Assembly: GCA_032622095.1 (NCBI GenBank)
Contig: CP136066.1
Span: 52,604,609-52,668,608, forward strand
Direction: 5' to 3'
DNA from: Siphonodentalium dalli
Taxonomy: Eukaryota; Mollusca; Scaphopoda; Gadilida; Siphonodentaliidae
DNA: 64,000 nucleotides
Part shown: piece by piece, positions 50,274 through 63,555 of the stretch
How positions within the stretch are numbered: position 1 is the first letter of the stretch
How the letters are laid out: every line of letters begins with the position of its first letter
Program-made: the position numbers and the translations under genes
Notes under the pieces: model-generated
Seen by the model: the letters and a program-made list of their open reading frames with translations, nothing else
Told to the model about the DNA's origin: nothing
Database searches by the model: none

Positions 50274-53200
50274 TATAACCGTATGTTATAATCTGTGTTA
50301 TTTGCGGTCACCAAACAGTAAGTGTTATCATGCATGCAGCTAATCTATGTGTAGAGAGTGTCTTTCTCATATCCCAAATGAACTATATAAATATGTAATG
50401 TGGATTGCCAAGCTGCACATTTTGACTATCTCAAATGGGTCACTAATTAAATTTTCACTAATCATGCTCTTAAATATTCATTAATGTGCAACTAAACCAC
50501 AAACACTGTATACCATAAGTGTTTATTGGAGTGCCAGTCAACAATGTCGGATGGGGCACACTTACGCATGTTGTCGAATCGTTGAATTATCCAATCTTAT
50601 CAGCAACGAGATTATATATTGGCTCACGTTACCACATCTGTTGATAGAGTTGGGATTCTTTTCTCGATCTAGCAAGACAGCGCCTATATCTGTTGGGAGA
50701 GTTAGATTCTTTTCTCGATCTGGAAAGTTATAGCTCCATCTCTTGTAACAATAGTTACCCGATTTGTTTGTAAAGCACATCCATTTTCAAGAGTGTTCAA
50801 TGTCGCACAGCGCACGGGTTGTGTTTCTTGGTCAACACACGCCCAACTGGATTTACCAGTTAACCCATTGGACGTGGTGCTCTAAGTTGGTCAGAGCATT
50901 GGAATATAGTTATTTACCGGAATAAAAAAACGTTATCTGGAGCATAGCTCAATCCAGAATTTTTTTTCCCAATTTTTGTTTTAATCTAAAGCCATATGGC
51001 GGTTTGCACCTCAAAATACATGTTTCCCCTTTTAATTTTCCCGGTATCGAAATAGGTCTATAAATGCTTGAACTACATTTCTGTAGGCATTGCCTGTGCC
51101 TGCATGTCGCATTGAAGTGAACAAAACACAATTTCAACACGCCATTTGATTCCCAAACAACAGCCATATGCACGGCATGGAACAGAAAAGAGCGTGCCGT
51201 GTTAGTCTATTCCTGATTGGTAATAATAAAGAGCGTTTTATTTCACTTTTGTGCGATAAGTTTAAAACGACTGCGAAATGGCGGTGATAATGAACATTAT
51301 TTTTTAAAGAGCACATGAAGCCAGCATAACATTAATTCGTGCTCGCCAATTTACCCTTTTGAAGATTTAATAAAGTATGTATAGTTACAACTAATCGCCC
51401 GATTCTGGACATTCTTACTAATAAGTGGGTTTCATAATACTCGGGTACACAGGCGCTGGTGAAATTTCCCAAAAAGGCAGTATTACAATATTATTTTCAA
51501 TATGTGTTAAGGTATTGACCCCATGTTACATTTCCGATTTGCCTTGTCCGATTTGACACTATACAACCGTAATGGGTATGTCCTACATTGACCAGGAAAT
51601 AATTAGATTGGCCCATGGGCTCATTGGTGAGAGGTTGTCGTGCATGGCCAGATGTCGACTTTCGAAATAAGTTTAATACGCTTTGATTTGTTTCCAGCCT
51701 AGTATATATAACAGTATGTTATAATCTGTGTTATTTTCGGTCACCAAACAGTAAGTGTTATCATGCATGCAGCTAATCTATGTGTAGAGAGTGTCTTTCT
51801 CATATCCCAAATGAACTATATAAATATGTAATGTGGATTGCCAAGCTGCACATTTTGACTATCTAAAATGGGTCACTAATTAAATTTTCACTAATCATGC
51901 TCTTAAATATTCATTAATGTGCAACTAAACCACAAACACTGTATACCATAAGTGTTTATTGGAGTGCCAGTCAACAATGTCGGATGGGGCACACTTAAGC
52001 ATGTGGTCGAATCGTTGAACTATGCAATCTTATCAGCAACGAGATTATATATTGGCTCACGTTACCACATCTGTTGATAGAGTTGGGATTCTTTTCTCGA
52101 TCTAGCAAGACAGCGCCTATATCTGTTGGGAGAGTTAGATTCTTTTCTCGATCTGGAAAGTTATAGCTCCATCTCTTGTAACAATAGTTACCCGATTTGT
52201 TTGTAAAGCACATCCATTTTCAAGAGTGTTCAATGTCGCACAGCGCACAGGTTGTGTTTCTTGGTCAACACACGCCCAACTGGATTTTCCAGTTAACCCA
52301 TTGGACGTGGTGCTCTAAGTTGGTCAGAGCATTGGAATATAGTTATTTACCAGAATAAAAAAAACGTTATCTGGAGCATAGCTCAATCCAGAAAAAAAAA
52401 ATCCAATTTTTGTTTTAATCTAAAGCCATATGGCGGTTTGCACCTCAAAATACATGTTTCCCCTTTTAATTTTCCCGGTATCGAAATAGGTCTATAAATG
52501 CTTGAACTACATTTATGTAGGCATTGCCTGTGCCTGCATGTCGCATTGAAGTGAACAAAACACAATTTCAACACGGCATTTGATTCCCAAACAACAGCCA
52601 TATGCACGGCATGGAACAGAAAAGAGCGTGCCGTGTTAGTCTATTCCTGATTGGTAATAATAAAGAGCGTTTTGTTTCACTTTTGTGCGATAAGTTTAAA
52701 ACGACTGCGAAATGGCGGTGATAATGAACATTATTTTTTAATGAGCACATGAAGCCAGCATAACATTAATTCGTGCTCGCCAATTTACCCTTTTGAAGAT
52801 TTAATAAAGTATGTATAGTTACAACTAATCGCCCGATTCTGGACATTCTTACTAATAAGTGGGTTTCATAATACTCGGGTACACAGGCGCTGGTGAAATT
52901 TCCCAAAAAGGCAGTATTACAATATTATTTTCAATATGTGTTAAGGTATTGACCCCATGTTACATTTCCGATTTGCCTTGTCCGATTTGACACTATACAA
53001 CCGTAATGGGTATGTCCTACATTGACCAGGAAATAATTAGATTGGCCCATGGGCTCATTGGTGAGAGGTTGTCGTGCATGGCCAGATGTCGACTTTCGAA
53101 ATAAGTTTAATACGCTTTGATTTGTTTCCAGCCTAGTATATATAACAGTATGTTATAATCTGTGTTATTTTCGGTCACCAAACAGTAAGTGTTATCATGC

Positions 53201-56200
53201 ATGCAGATAATCTATGTGTAGAGAGTGTCTTTCTCATATCCCAAATGAACTATATAAATATGTAATGTGGATTGCCAAGCTGCACATTTTGACTATCTCA
53301 AATGGGTCACTAATTAAATTTTCACTAATCATGCTCTTAAATATTCATTAATGTGCAACTAAACCACAAACACTGTATACCATAAGTGTTTATTGGAGTG
53401 CCAGTCAACAATGTCGGATGGGGCACACTTAAGCATGTGGTCGAATCGTTGAATTATGCAATCTTATCAGCAACGAGATTATATATTGGCTCACGTTACC
53501 ACATCTGTTGATAGAGTTGGGATTCTTTTCTCGATCTAGCAAGACAGCGCCTATATCTGTTGGGAGAGTTAGATTCTTTTCTCGATCTGGAAAGTTATAG
53601 CTCCATCTCTTGTAACAATAGTTACCCGATTTGTTTGTAAAGCACATCCATTTTCAAGAGTGTTCAATGTCGCACAGCGCACGGGTTGTGTTTCTTGGTC
53701 AACACACGCCCAACTGGATTTTCCAGTTAACCCATTGGACGTGGTGCTCTAAGTTGGTCAGAGCATTGGAATATAGTTATTTACCAGAATAAAAAAACGT
53801 TATCTGGAGCATAGCTCAATCCAGAAAAAAAAATTCCAATTTTGTTTTAATCTAAAGCCATATGGCGGTTTGCACCTCAAAATACATGTTTCCCCTTTTA
53901 ATTTTCCCGGTATCGAAATAGGTCTATAAATGCTTGAACTACATTTATGTAGGCATTGCCTGTGCCTGCATGTCGCATTGAAGTGAACAAAACACAATTT
54001 CAACACGGCATTTGATTCCCAAACAACAGCCATATGCACGGCATGGAACAGAAAAGAGCGTGCCGTGTTAGTCTATTCCTGATTGGTAATAATAAAGAGC
54101 GTTTTGTTTCACTTTTGTGCGATAAGTTTAAAACGACTGCGAAATGGCGGTGATAATGAACATTATTTTTTAAAGAGCACATGAAGCCAGCATAACATTA
54201 ATTCGTGCTCGCCAATTTACCCTTTTGAAGATTTAATAAAGTATGTATAGTTACAACTAATCGCCCGATTCTGGACATTCTTACTAATAAGTGGGTTTCA
54301 TAATACTCGGGTACACAGGCGCTGGTGAAATTTCCCAAAAAGGCAGTATTACAATATTATTTTCAATATGTGTTAAGGTATTGACCCCATGTTACATTTC
54401 CGATTTGCCTTGTCCGATTTGACACTATACAACCGTAATGGGTATGTCCTACATTGACCATAAAATAATTAGATTGGTCCATGGGCTCATTGGTGAGAGG
54501 TTGTCGTGCATGGCCAGATGTCGACTTTCGAAATAAGTTTAATACGCTTTGATTTGTTTCCAGCCTAGTATATATAACAGTATGTTATAATCTGTGTTAT
54601 TTTCGGTCACCAAACAGTAAGTGTTATCATGCATGCAGCTAATCTATGTGTAGAGAGTGTCTTTCTCATATCCCAAATGAACTATATAAATATGTAATGT
54701 GGATTGCCAAGCTGCACATTTTGACTATCTCAAATGGGTCACTAATAAATTTTTCACTAATCATGCTCTTAAATATTCATTAATGTGCAACTAAACCACA
54801 AACACTGTATACCATAAGTGTTTATTGGAGTGCCAGTCAACAATGTCGGATGGGGCACACTTAAGCATGTGGTCGAATCGTTGAATTATGCAATCTTATC
54901 AGCAACGAGATTATATATTGGCTCACGTTACCACATCTGTTGATAGAGTTGGGATTCTTTTCTCGATCTAGCAAGACAGCGCCTATATCTGTTGGGAGAG
55001 TTAGATTCTTTTCTCGATCTGGAAAGTTATAGCTCCATCTCTTGTAACAATAGTTACCCGATTTGTTTGTAAAGCACATCCATTTTCAAGAGTGTTCAAT
55101 GTCGCACAGCGCACGGGTTGTGTTTCTTGGTCAACACACGCCCAACTGGATTTTCCAGTTAACCCATTGGACGTGGTGAACTAAGTTGGTCAGAGCATTG
55201 GAATAAAGTTATTTACCAGAAAAAAAAGACGTTATCTGGAGCATAGCTCAATCCAGAATTTTTTTCTTCCAATTTTTGTTTTAATCTAAAGCCATATGGC
55301 GGTTTGCACCTCAAAATACATGTTTCCCCTTTTAATTTTCCCGGTATCGAAATAGGTCTATAAATGCTTGAACAACATTTCTGTAGGCATTGCCTGTGCC
55401 TGCATGTCGCATTGAAGTGAACAAAACACAATTTCAACACGCCATTTGATTCCCAAACAACAGCCATATGCACGGCATGGAACAGAAAAGAGCGTGCCGT
55501 GTTAGTCTATTCCTGATTGGTAATAATAAAGAGCGTTTTGTTTCACTTTTGTGCGATAAGTTTAAAACGACTGCGAAATGGCGGTGATAATGAACATTAT
55601 TTTTTAAAGAGCACATGAAGCCAGCATAACATTAATTCGTGCTCGCCAATTTACCCTTTTGAAGATTTAATAAAGTATGTATAGTTACAACTAATCGCCC
55701 GATTCTGGACATTCTTACTAATAAGTGGGTTTCATAATACTCGGGTACACAGGCGCTGGTGAAATTTCCCAAAAAGGCAGTATTACAATATTATTTTCAA
55801 TATGTGTTAAGGTATTGACCCCATGTTACATTTCCGATTTGCCTTGTCCGATTTGACACTATACAACCGTAATGGGTATGTCCTACATTGACCAGGAAAT
55901 AATTAGATTGGCCCATGGGCTCATTGGTGAGAGGTTGTCGTGCATGGCCAGATGTCGACTTTCGAAATAAGTTTAATACGCTTTGATTTGTTTCCAGCCT
56001 AGTATATATAACAGTATGTTATAATCTGTGTTATTTTCGGTCACCAAACAGTAAGTGTTATCATGCATGCAGCTAATCTATGTGTAGAGAGTGTCTTTCT
56101 CATATCCCAAATGAACTATATAAATATGTAATGTGGATTGCCAAGCTGCACATTTTGACTATCTCAAATGGGTCACTAATTAAATTTTCACTAATCATGC

Positions 56201-59200
56201 TCTTAAATATTCATTAATGTGCAACTAAACCACAAACACTGTATACCATAAGTGTTTATTGGAGTGCCAGTCAACAATGTCGGATGGGGCACACTTAAGC
56301 ATGTGGTCGAATCGTTGAATTATGCAATCTTATCAGCAACGAGATTATATATTGGCTCACGTTACCACATCTGTTGATAGAGTTGGGATTCTTTTCTCGA
56401 TCTAGCAAGACAGCGCCTATATCTGTTGGGAGAGTTAGATTCTTTTCTCGATCTGGAAAGTTATAGCTCCATCTCTTATAACAATAGTTACCCGATTTGT
56501 TTGTAAAGCACATCCATTTTCAAGAGTGTTCAATGTCGCACAGCGCACGGGTTGTGTTTCTTGGTCAACACACGCCCAACTGGATTTTCCAGTTAACCCA
56601 TTGGACGTGGTGCTCTAAGTTGGTCAGAGCATTGGAATATAGTTATTTACCAGAATAAAAAAAACGTTATCTGTAGCATAGCTCAATCCAGAAAAAAAAA
56701 TTCCAATTTTTGTTTTAATCTAAAGCCATATGGCGGTTTGCACCTCAAAATACATGTTTCCCCTTTTAATTTTCCCGGTATCGAAATAGGTCTATAAATG
56801 CTTGAACTACATTTATGTAGGCATTGCCTGTGCCTGCATGTCGCATTGAAGTGAACAAAACACAATTTCAACACGGCATTTGATTCCCAAACAACAGCCA
56901 TATGCACGGCATGGAACAGAAAAGAGCGTGCCGTGTTAGTCTATTCCTGATTGGTAATAATAAAGAGCGTTTTGTTTCACTTTTGTGCGATAAGTTTAAA
57001 ACGACTGCGAAATGGCGGTGATAATGAACATTATTTTTTAATGAGCACATGAAGCCAGCATAACATTAATTCGTGCTCGCCAATTTACCCTTTTGAAGAT
57101 TTAATAAAGTATGTATAGTTACAACTAATCGCCCGATTCTGGACATTCTTACTAATAAGTGGGTTTCATAATACTCGGGTACACAGGCGCTGGTGAAATT
57201 TCCCAAAAAGGCAGTATTACAATATTATTTTCAATATGTGTTAAGGTATTGACCCCATGTTACATTTCCGATTTGCCTTGTCCGATTTGACACTATACAA
57301 CCGTAATGGGTATGTCCTACATTGACCAGGAAATAATTAGATTGGCCCATGGGCTCATTGGTGAGAGGTTGTCGTGCATGGCCAGATGTCGACTTTCGAA
57401 ATAAGTTTAATACGCTTTGATTTGTTTCCAGCCTAGTATATATAACAGTATGTTATAATCTGTGTTATTTTCGGTCACCAAACAGTAAGTGTTATCATGC
57501 ATGCAGCTAATCTATGTGTAGAGAGTGTCTTTCTCATATCCCAAATGAACTATATAAATATGTAATGTGGATTGCCAAGCTGCACATTTTGACTATCTCA
57601 AATGGGTCACTAATTAAATTTTCACTAATCATGCTCTTAAATATTCATTAATGTGCAACTAAACCACAAACACTGTATACCATAAGTGTTTATTGGAGTG
57701 CCAGTCAACAATGTCGGATGGGGCACACTTAAGCATGTGGTCGAATCGTTGAATTATGCAATCTTATCAGCAACGAGATTATATATTGGCTCACGTTACC
57801 ACATCTGTTGATAGAGTTGGGATTCTTTTCTCGATCTAGCAAGACAGCGCCTATATCTGTTGGGAGAGATAGATTCTTTTCTCGATCTGGCAAGTTATAG
57901 CTCTATCTCTTGTAACAATAGTTACCCGATTTGTTTGTAAAGCACATCCATTTTCAAGAGTGTTCAATGTCGCACAGCGCACGGGTTGTGTTTCTTGGTC
58001 AACACACGCCCAACTGGATTTTCCAGTTAACCCATTGGACGTGGTGCTCTAAGTTGGTCAGAGCATTGGAATATAGTTATTTACCAGAATAAAAAAACGT
58101 TATCTGGAGCATAGCTCAATCCAGAATTTTTTTTTCCAATTTTGTTTTAATCTAAAGCCATATGGCGGTTTGCACCTCAAAATACATGTTTCCCCTTTTA
58201 ATTTTCCCGGTATCGAAATAGGTCTATACATGCTTGAACTACATTTCTGTAGGCATTGCCTGTGCCTGCATGTCGCATTGAAGTGAACAAAACACAATTT
58301 CAACACGCCATTTGATTCCCAAACAACAGCCATATGCACGGCATGGAACAGAAAAGAGCGTGCCGTGTTAGTCTATTCCTGATTGGTAATAATAAAGAGC
58401 GTTTTGTTTCACTTTTGTGCGATAAGTTTAAAACGACTGCGAAATGGCGGTGATAATGAACATTATTTTTTAAAGAGCACATGAAGCCAGCATAACATTA
58501 ATTCGTGCTCGCCAATTTACCCTTTTGAAGATTTAATAAAGTATGTATAGTTACAACTAATCGCCCGATTCTGGACATTCTAACTAATAAGTGGGTTTCA
58601 TAATACTCGGGTACACAGGCGCTGGTGAAATTTCCCAAAAAGGCAGTATTACAATATTATTTTCAATATGTGTTAAGGTATTGACCCCATGTTACATTTC
58701 CGATTTGCCTTGTCCGATTTGACACTATACAACCGTAATGGGTATGTCCTACATTGACCAGGAAATAATTAGATTGGCCCATGGGCTCATTGTTGAGAGG
58801 TTGTCGTGCATGGCCAGATGTCGACTTTCGAAATAAGTTTAATACGCTTTGATTTGTTTCCAGCCTAGTATATATAACAGTATGTTATAATCTGTGTTAT
58901 TTTCGGTCACCAAACAGTAAGTGTTATCATGCATGCAGCTAATCTATGTGTAGAGAGTGTCTTTCTCATATCCCAAATGAACTATATAAATATGTAATGT
59001 GGATTGCCAAGCTGCAAATTTTGACTATCTCAAATGGGTCACTAATTAAATTTTCACTAATCATGCTCTTTAATATTCATTAATGTGCAACTAAACCACA
59101 AACACTGTATACCATAAGTGTTTATTGGAGTGCCAGTCAACAATGTCGGATGGGGCACACTTAAGCATGTGGTCGAATCGTTGAATTATGCAATCTTATC

Positions 59201-59740
59201 AGCAACGAGATTATATATTGGCTCACGTTACCACATCTGTTGATAGAGTTGGGATTCTTTTCTCGATCTAGCAAGACAGCGCCTATATCTGATGGGAGAG
59301 TTAGATTCTTTTCTCGATCTGGAAAGTTATAGCTCCATCTCTTGTAACAATAGTTACCCGATTTGTTTGTAAAGCACATCCATTTTCAAGAGTGTTCAAT
59401 GTCGCACAGCGCACGGGTTGTGTTTCTTGGTCAACACACGCCCAACTGGATTTTCCAGTTAACCCATTGGACGTGGTGCTCTAAGTTGGTCAGAGCATTG
59501 GAATATAGTTATTTACCAGAATAAAAAAAACGTTATCTGGAGCATAGCTCAATCCAGAAAAAAAAATTATTCCAATTTTTGTTTTAATCTAAAGCCATAT
59601 GGCGGTTTGCACCTCAAAATTCATGTTTCCCCTTTTAATTTTCCCGGTATCGAAATAGGTCTATAAATGCTTGAACTACATTTCTGTAGGCATTGCCTGT
59701 GCCTGCATGTCGCATTGAAGTGAACAAAACACAATTTTAA

Positions 59741-61351
59741 ACCCCCTATAATATCATTGAAAAATCCTTATCTGTCACTAGTGTGTAATCGCCGGGATAA
59801 TTGGCATTGCGCCAAGTAAATTACCGCGCGGATTAATACAATTTAGAAACGCCGCGCTTGAAACTAATTCTAGACATTGCAAAATGATTGATTTGTTCAT
59901 TAAAGTTAAATTATTGTCCAACTTAGTTGCATTAACGAAAATAGGCACTAAAACAAAGAGGCAAATTGAGGGACTATATGTTTTGTCGCAAGGCAGAGCG
60001 CGCAAAACTGTCGTATACGGTTGTGAAGCGTCTCGGCCAACGCCGTGCATGTACGCATTTTACATGCATTTTTCAGCTTCTGTTAAAAGATTTTGATTTG
60101 TTAAAAAGGCATACAGCTCTAGTTTTGTTCATGTGATATACAAGATCTTCAACTCGTTATGTTGTGATATTTGATAAATTTGATTCACAACTCGTCTACG
60201 ACTCGTTGTGAATCAAATTTATCAAACTCGTTTCATAAAATCTTATATCCAAACATTACTCGTTGGAGATCCTCTATATATTATTAATACTCATTGTGAA
60301 ATAAAAATAGTTAATTGTCACTGTATGTATCAAGGCACATGTGTAGGTAAAACCGTTTCGCATACAGTTTGAACGGTAAAGTGACATACCTACAGTAAGG
60401 ACTAAAATACTCTCGACCTGCTGGAAAAATATAGTTCCAAGTTGTGATATGTTAATCAACAAAACGATAGTTATTCTTTCATAAATCTGTGATAATAAAC
60501 CACATAAAAGATAGTCCTTAAAATGAAATCTGCATTTCATTTAATCATATATCTCAACGGGTAAGCGAATATCTGGCGTCAAAAACTAATTACTGAATGA
60601 CCCACAGACCGCTCTAATTTTCCCGCCAGTAACAGTTGAGTGCTAATCAATGTGCAGGTGACACAATCATTCATGCTCGCTCTCACGCGCATACACACTG
60701 ACACCCATTTCAGTTAGCCCATAATAAGTTGAAATAACAATGCATGACGCGCGCAACTATCATGATAAACGAAAGAAGCAGTTTACTAAAACAGATAAAA
60801 CCGGCACCTATAACATTCACCCCCTCCAGGTGAAGAATGGCTCCTGACATTTACTGGAATCTGTAAACAAATACCCTTTTGCAAAAGTTAAATCTACAGT
60901 TGAACATGCATTGTCACTGACAATATGACCATTAGTATGCATCTTAAATGCTGAAATCAAGTCATTGCAGCACGATAAAATACCCAAGATAGCTGCATGT
61001 CAAAATCTGCAACAGGGCAGCTGCAAAAGTAGCAGCATGTATGCAGGTCGTTACTGAAATTGTAAAATGGCAAATAAGTGAAAGCACATCAATGATTATA
61101 AATGCATTGACTGGTATCGGATCTGGAATTTATCTGAAATTAATGATTACATGTAGAAGAATCTTTAGTACAGGTTAAAGTTTAACACGAGAGGCTGAAA
61201 TAAAACCTACAAGTCATTACTGCAATAGGTTCAGTCTCTGCAAAAACTAAATTGTTTCATTGCTAAATCAAATATATGACATGCAATACATAGTCTAAAC
61301 TAAAGTAAATAACGACTAAACACATGTTCACAGTGTATAAACCGTACAAAC
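59741..61351. other. Intergenic between satellite and small LTR element
   Basis: The satellite stops exactly at its TTAA (59,737-59,740) and continues with ACCCCCTATAATATC, which may be another TTAA insertion whose far end I could not find. No gene recognised. Confidence 0.45.
60170..60226. repeat. Perfect 22 bp inverted repeat with 13-nt loop
   Basis: 'TTTGATAAATTTGATTCACA' plus AC (60,170-60,191) is exactly complementary to 60,205-60,226. Several ACTCGT words surround it. Confidence 0.9.
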
Positions 61352-61810
61352 TGTGAGGTAATGAACACATATATATAGTAGGTACAAGTCTTTATTATGT
61401 TGTGAATAAGATATGCAGTGTGTACAAATAGGATGATCAAATGTCGCCGCGAAGTGAGGTCCCCGAATGGGTGATGCCTGGTGTGGGTGATGCGTGGAGA
61501 TAACCTCGAGATGAGATGAGTCTAGTGAAAGCATGAGGTGATGGGATGTGGTTGTTTCTTATATACTATTTGGGATGCATATTAGATGAGGCGTTTGGCA
61601 ATACACATCGGGATTGGTTCCTCCGTTATGGTCATCTCCCTTGACCATATTTGGGAGCCATCTTCATTGTGTGTATGTCTTCGCTGGGAGTAAGACGTGT
61701 GAGGTTTCGTTGAGAACCGAACACGAATATCTGAGTTTGTGGTTTTATATATTGGGACATTCGTATAGTTTGAATCAAGTTGTGATATTATAATGGGTCG
61801 TTATCTCACA
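61352..61810. repeat. Left LTR of the 2.2 kb element
   Basis: 459 bp, TGTGAGGTAATGAACACA...GGGTCGTTATCTCACA. The next bases are TGGGTAAGCCGTGACA, which begin with TGG as a primer site would, but match no tRNA I recognise. Confidence 0.88.
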
Positions 61811-61997
61811 TGGGTAAGCCGTGACAATAGCAAGTGTTGAGTATCTTTGCCCATTTCATTAGTAATGTCTGTGTGGGGGGATCTTGCGGTTGATCGGTCC
61901 GTTTCCCTGTTTAATTCAAGGTGATGCTGATAACTTTGGCTTGGATGAAAATAATCGCTGCTCTGCGGAGGTGGTGACTCCATTATGTTATTAAGGA

Positions 61998-62582
61998 TTA
62001 ACGGTGTCTGTTTTGGGATCTATGGTACGGGTGCGAAATATGTTGTATATTTTTCCAAGTGCCGTGGCGGTGTATTATGCGATTCAGGTGTATTTGACAC
62101 GATTCAGGTGATTTATTAGGATGTTTTATGGGAATTGCCGCGACTATAGAGTTGACAATAAGTTTTGGATAATCCGTAAAATGAGCCGGAAATGTATGCC
62201 ACTCGTTCCAAGAATCTAGTGTATGTCCTGAGTAGTTATTTGTAACCATACAACGCACGTATAAGCAGATTGTATCGTGCGTTATATCAATGTGAATGGG
62301 ATTGCAATATTTAATGATTTGTGGCGATAAAGTTATTTGGCGGGGTAAAGCGTATCTACAGTAAGTTTTAAAATTAAGAACTGAATGTTGTTTGTGAGAG
62401 GTGGGTGGTATGGGCTGATCGTTCGAAGCATGTATTGTAGTATGATGGGTAGGTAGTGTAGGTGTAGTAGAATCAGGTGATGTGTCCATAACCCACGTGA
62501 AAAAAAAGGAGTAAAAGAATGCTAAAAATAGGGGGTGTGCAATTTGACAGCAAATGGGAAAGAAATGATGGTCACTCACCAA
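61998..62582 (-). CDS. Hypothetical ORF inside the 2.2 kb LTR element
   Basis: 194 residues. The first 30 are hydrophobic ('FLAFFYSFFFTWVMDTS'). A Pro/Thr/His-rich stretch follows, then about 100 residues that could fold ('ITHDTICLYVRCMVTNNYSG'). A second frame (61,801-61,983) continues shortly after. No Gag, zinc-knuckle or enzyme motif was seen. It could be a captured fragment, a very diverged Gag, or chance. An internal Met at residue 32 (62,489) is an alternative start. Confidence 0.3.
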   Translation of the reverse strand: MVSDHHFFPICCQIAHPLFLAFFYSFFFTWVMDTSPDSTTPTLPTHHTTIHASNDQPIPPTSHKQHSVLNFKTYCRYALPRQITLSPQIIKYCNPIHIDITHDTICLYVRCMVTNNYSGHTLDSWNEWHTFPAHFTDYPKLIVNSIVAAIPIKHPNKSPESCQIHLNRIIHRHGTWKNIQHISHPYHRSQNRHR

Positions 62583-62804
62583 TTTCCGAGAAGAATAATG
62601 TGCACAAGTCTGTGATGATGATTGATGTACAGAATGTTCTTGTCGTGTTTATTGGAAACCGAAGGGTGTCCAAATCGGATGTTAATGTTTATGTGGATCT
62701 GAATCTGGTCTGCAAGAGGCGTGAGTAATGTTTTTAGCTGCATACACGATGTGAGCTGGTTGTATGAGAACAAAAGGTTGATTCGTCTATATCAGATGAG
62801 TATG

Positions 62805-62908
62805 TATGCGGTCCTGTGTGTCCGAAGGGTTGGTGTGCGGTTCTGTGTGTCCGAAGGGTTGGTATGCGGTTCTGTGTGTCCGAAGGGTTCCTGTGTGTCC
62901 GAAGGGTT
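62805..62908. repeat. 29 bp tandem repeat, about 3.5 copies
   Basis: The unit GGTATGCGGTTCTGTGTGTC plus CGAAGGGTT repeats in the interior of the small LTR element. Confidence 0.9.
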
Positions 62909-63094
62909 GAGTTATGGTTGACCGATGCAGTGGTCTAGTGTGTGAGGCTGTCTATCCGTGGCTGGAGTGTAAGGCTGTACCCCCGTGGTTGAGTAGCGGT
63001 TTGAGATTGTTTCTGCTCTGTAGTGATCGTCTAGTGGCCGAGACTTCAAGTTGTGTGGTGAGACGTAGAACTGTTCACGGTACCATTAATACTA

Positions 63095-63551
63095 TGTGAG
63101 GTAATGAACACATAGATATAGTAGGTACAAGTCTTTATGTTGTGAATAAGATATGCAGTGTGTACAAATAGGATGATCAAGAGTCGCCGCGAAGTGAGGT
63201 CCCCGAATGGGTGATGCCTGGTGTGGGTGATGCCTGGAGATAACCTCGAGATGAGATGAGTCTAGTGAAAGCATGAGGTGATGGGATGTGGTTGTTTCTT
63301 ATATACTATTTGGGATGCATATTAGATGAGGCGTTTTGGCAATACACTTCGGGATTGGTTCCTCCGTTATGGTCACCTCCCTTGACCATATTTGGGAGCC
63401 ATCTCCATTGTGTGTATGTCTTCGCTGGGAGTAAGACGTGTGAGGTTTCGTTAAGAACCGAACACGAATATCTGAGTTTGTGGTTTTATATATTGGGACA
63501 TTCGTATAGTTTGAATCAAGTTGTGAGATTATAATGGGTCGTTATCTCACA
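63095..63551. repeat. Right LTR of the 2.2 kb element
   Basis: 457 bp. Differs from the left LTR by scattered substitutions and a 3-nt gap. Confidence 0.88.
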
Positions 63552-63555
63552 AAAC

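Larger units (their letters stand above)
28599..59740. repeat. 1,433 bp satellite, nine full tandem units, interrupted
   Basis: Unit starts fall at 28,599, 30,032, 31,464, 51,134, 52,568, 54,001, 55,435, 56,868 and 58,301, with the array ending at 59,740. Unit 3 is split by a 494 bp TTAA insertion and by the giant LTR element; its three pieces add up to about 1,437 bp. Units are nearly identical. Variant words (ACGGCATTTG or ACGCCATTTG; TTCTGTAGG or TTATGTAGG; CCATAAAATAAT or CCAGGAAATAAT) define at least two subtypes. Each unit holds a 52-bp internal duplication (GATTCTTTTCTCGATCT twice) and short hairpins such as CACGGCA...TGCCGTG. The 60-90 codon frames recurring in every unit lack motifs and are not called as genes. 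Confidence 0.95.
61352..63551. mobile_element. Non-autonomous LTR retrotransposon (2.2 kb)
   Basis: Two direct repeats (61,352-61,810 and 63,095-63,551) both begin TGTGAG and end CTCACA, the canonical TG...CA with 6-bp inverted ends. AAAC precedes the left copy (61,348-61,351) and follows the right copy (63,552-63,555), a 4-bp target duplication. The LTRs differ at roughly a dozen positions (about 97% identical). The 1.3 kb interior has no gag or pol motifs. Its superfamily is unassigned because neither a clear tRNA primer site nor a polypurine tract was found. Confidence 0.88.

Noticed and set aside
29458-59379. A 72-codon minus-strand frame ('MCFTNKSGNYCYKRWSY') recurring every 1,433 bp
   Set aside because: It recurs because the satellite recurs. 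The frame has an internal DNA duplication, no domain, and is lost in the unit beginning 56,868, so there is no sign of selection for coding.
62563-62582. Signal peptide at the start of the 194-codon ORF in the small LTR element
   Set aside because: The hydrophobic residues follow from a T/A-rich stretch, and an internal Met after them is an equally good start.
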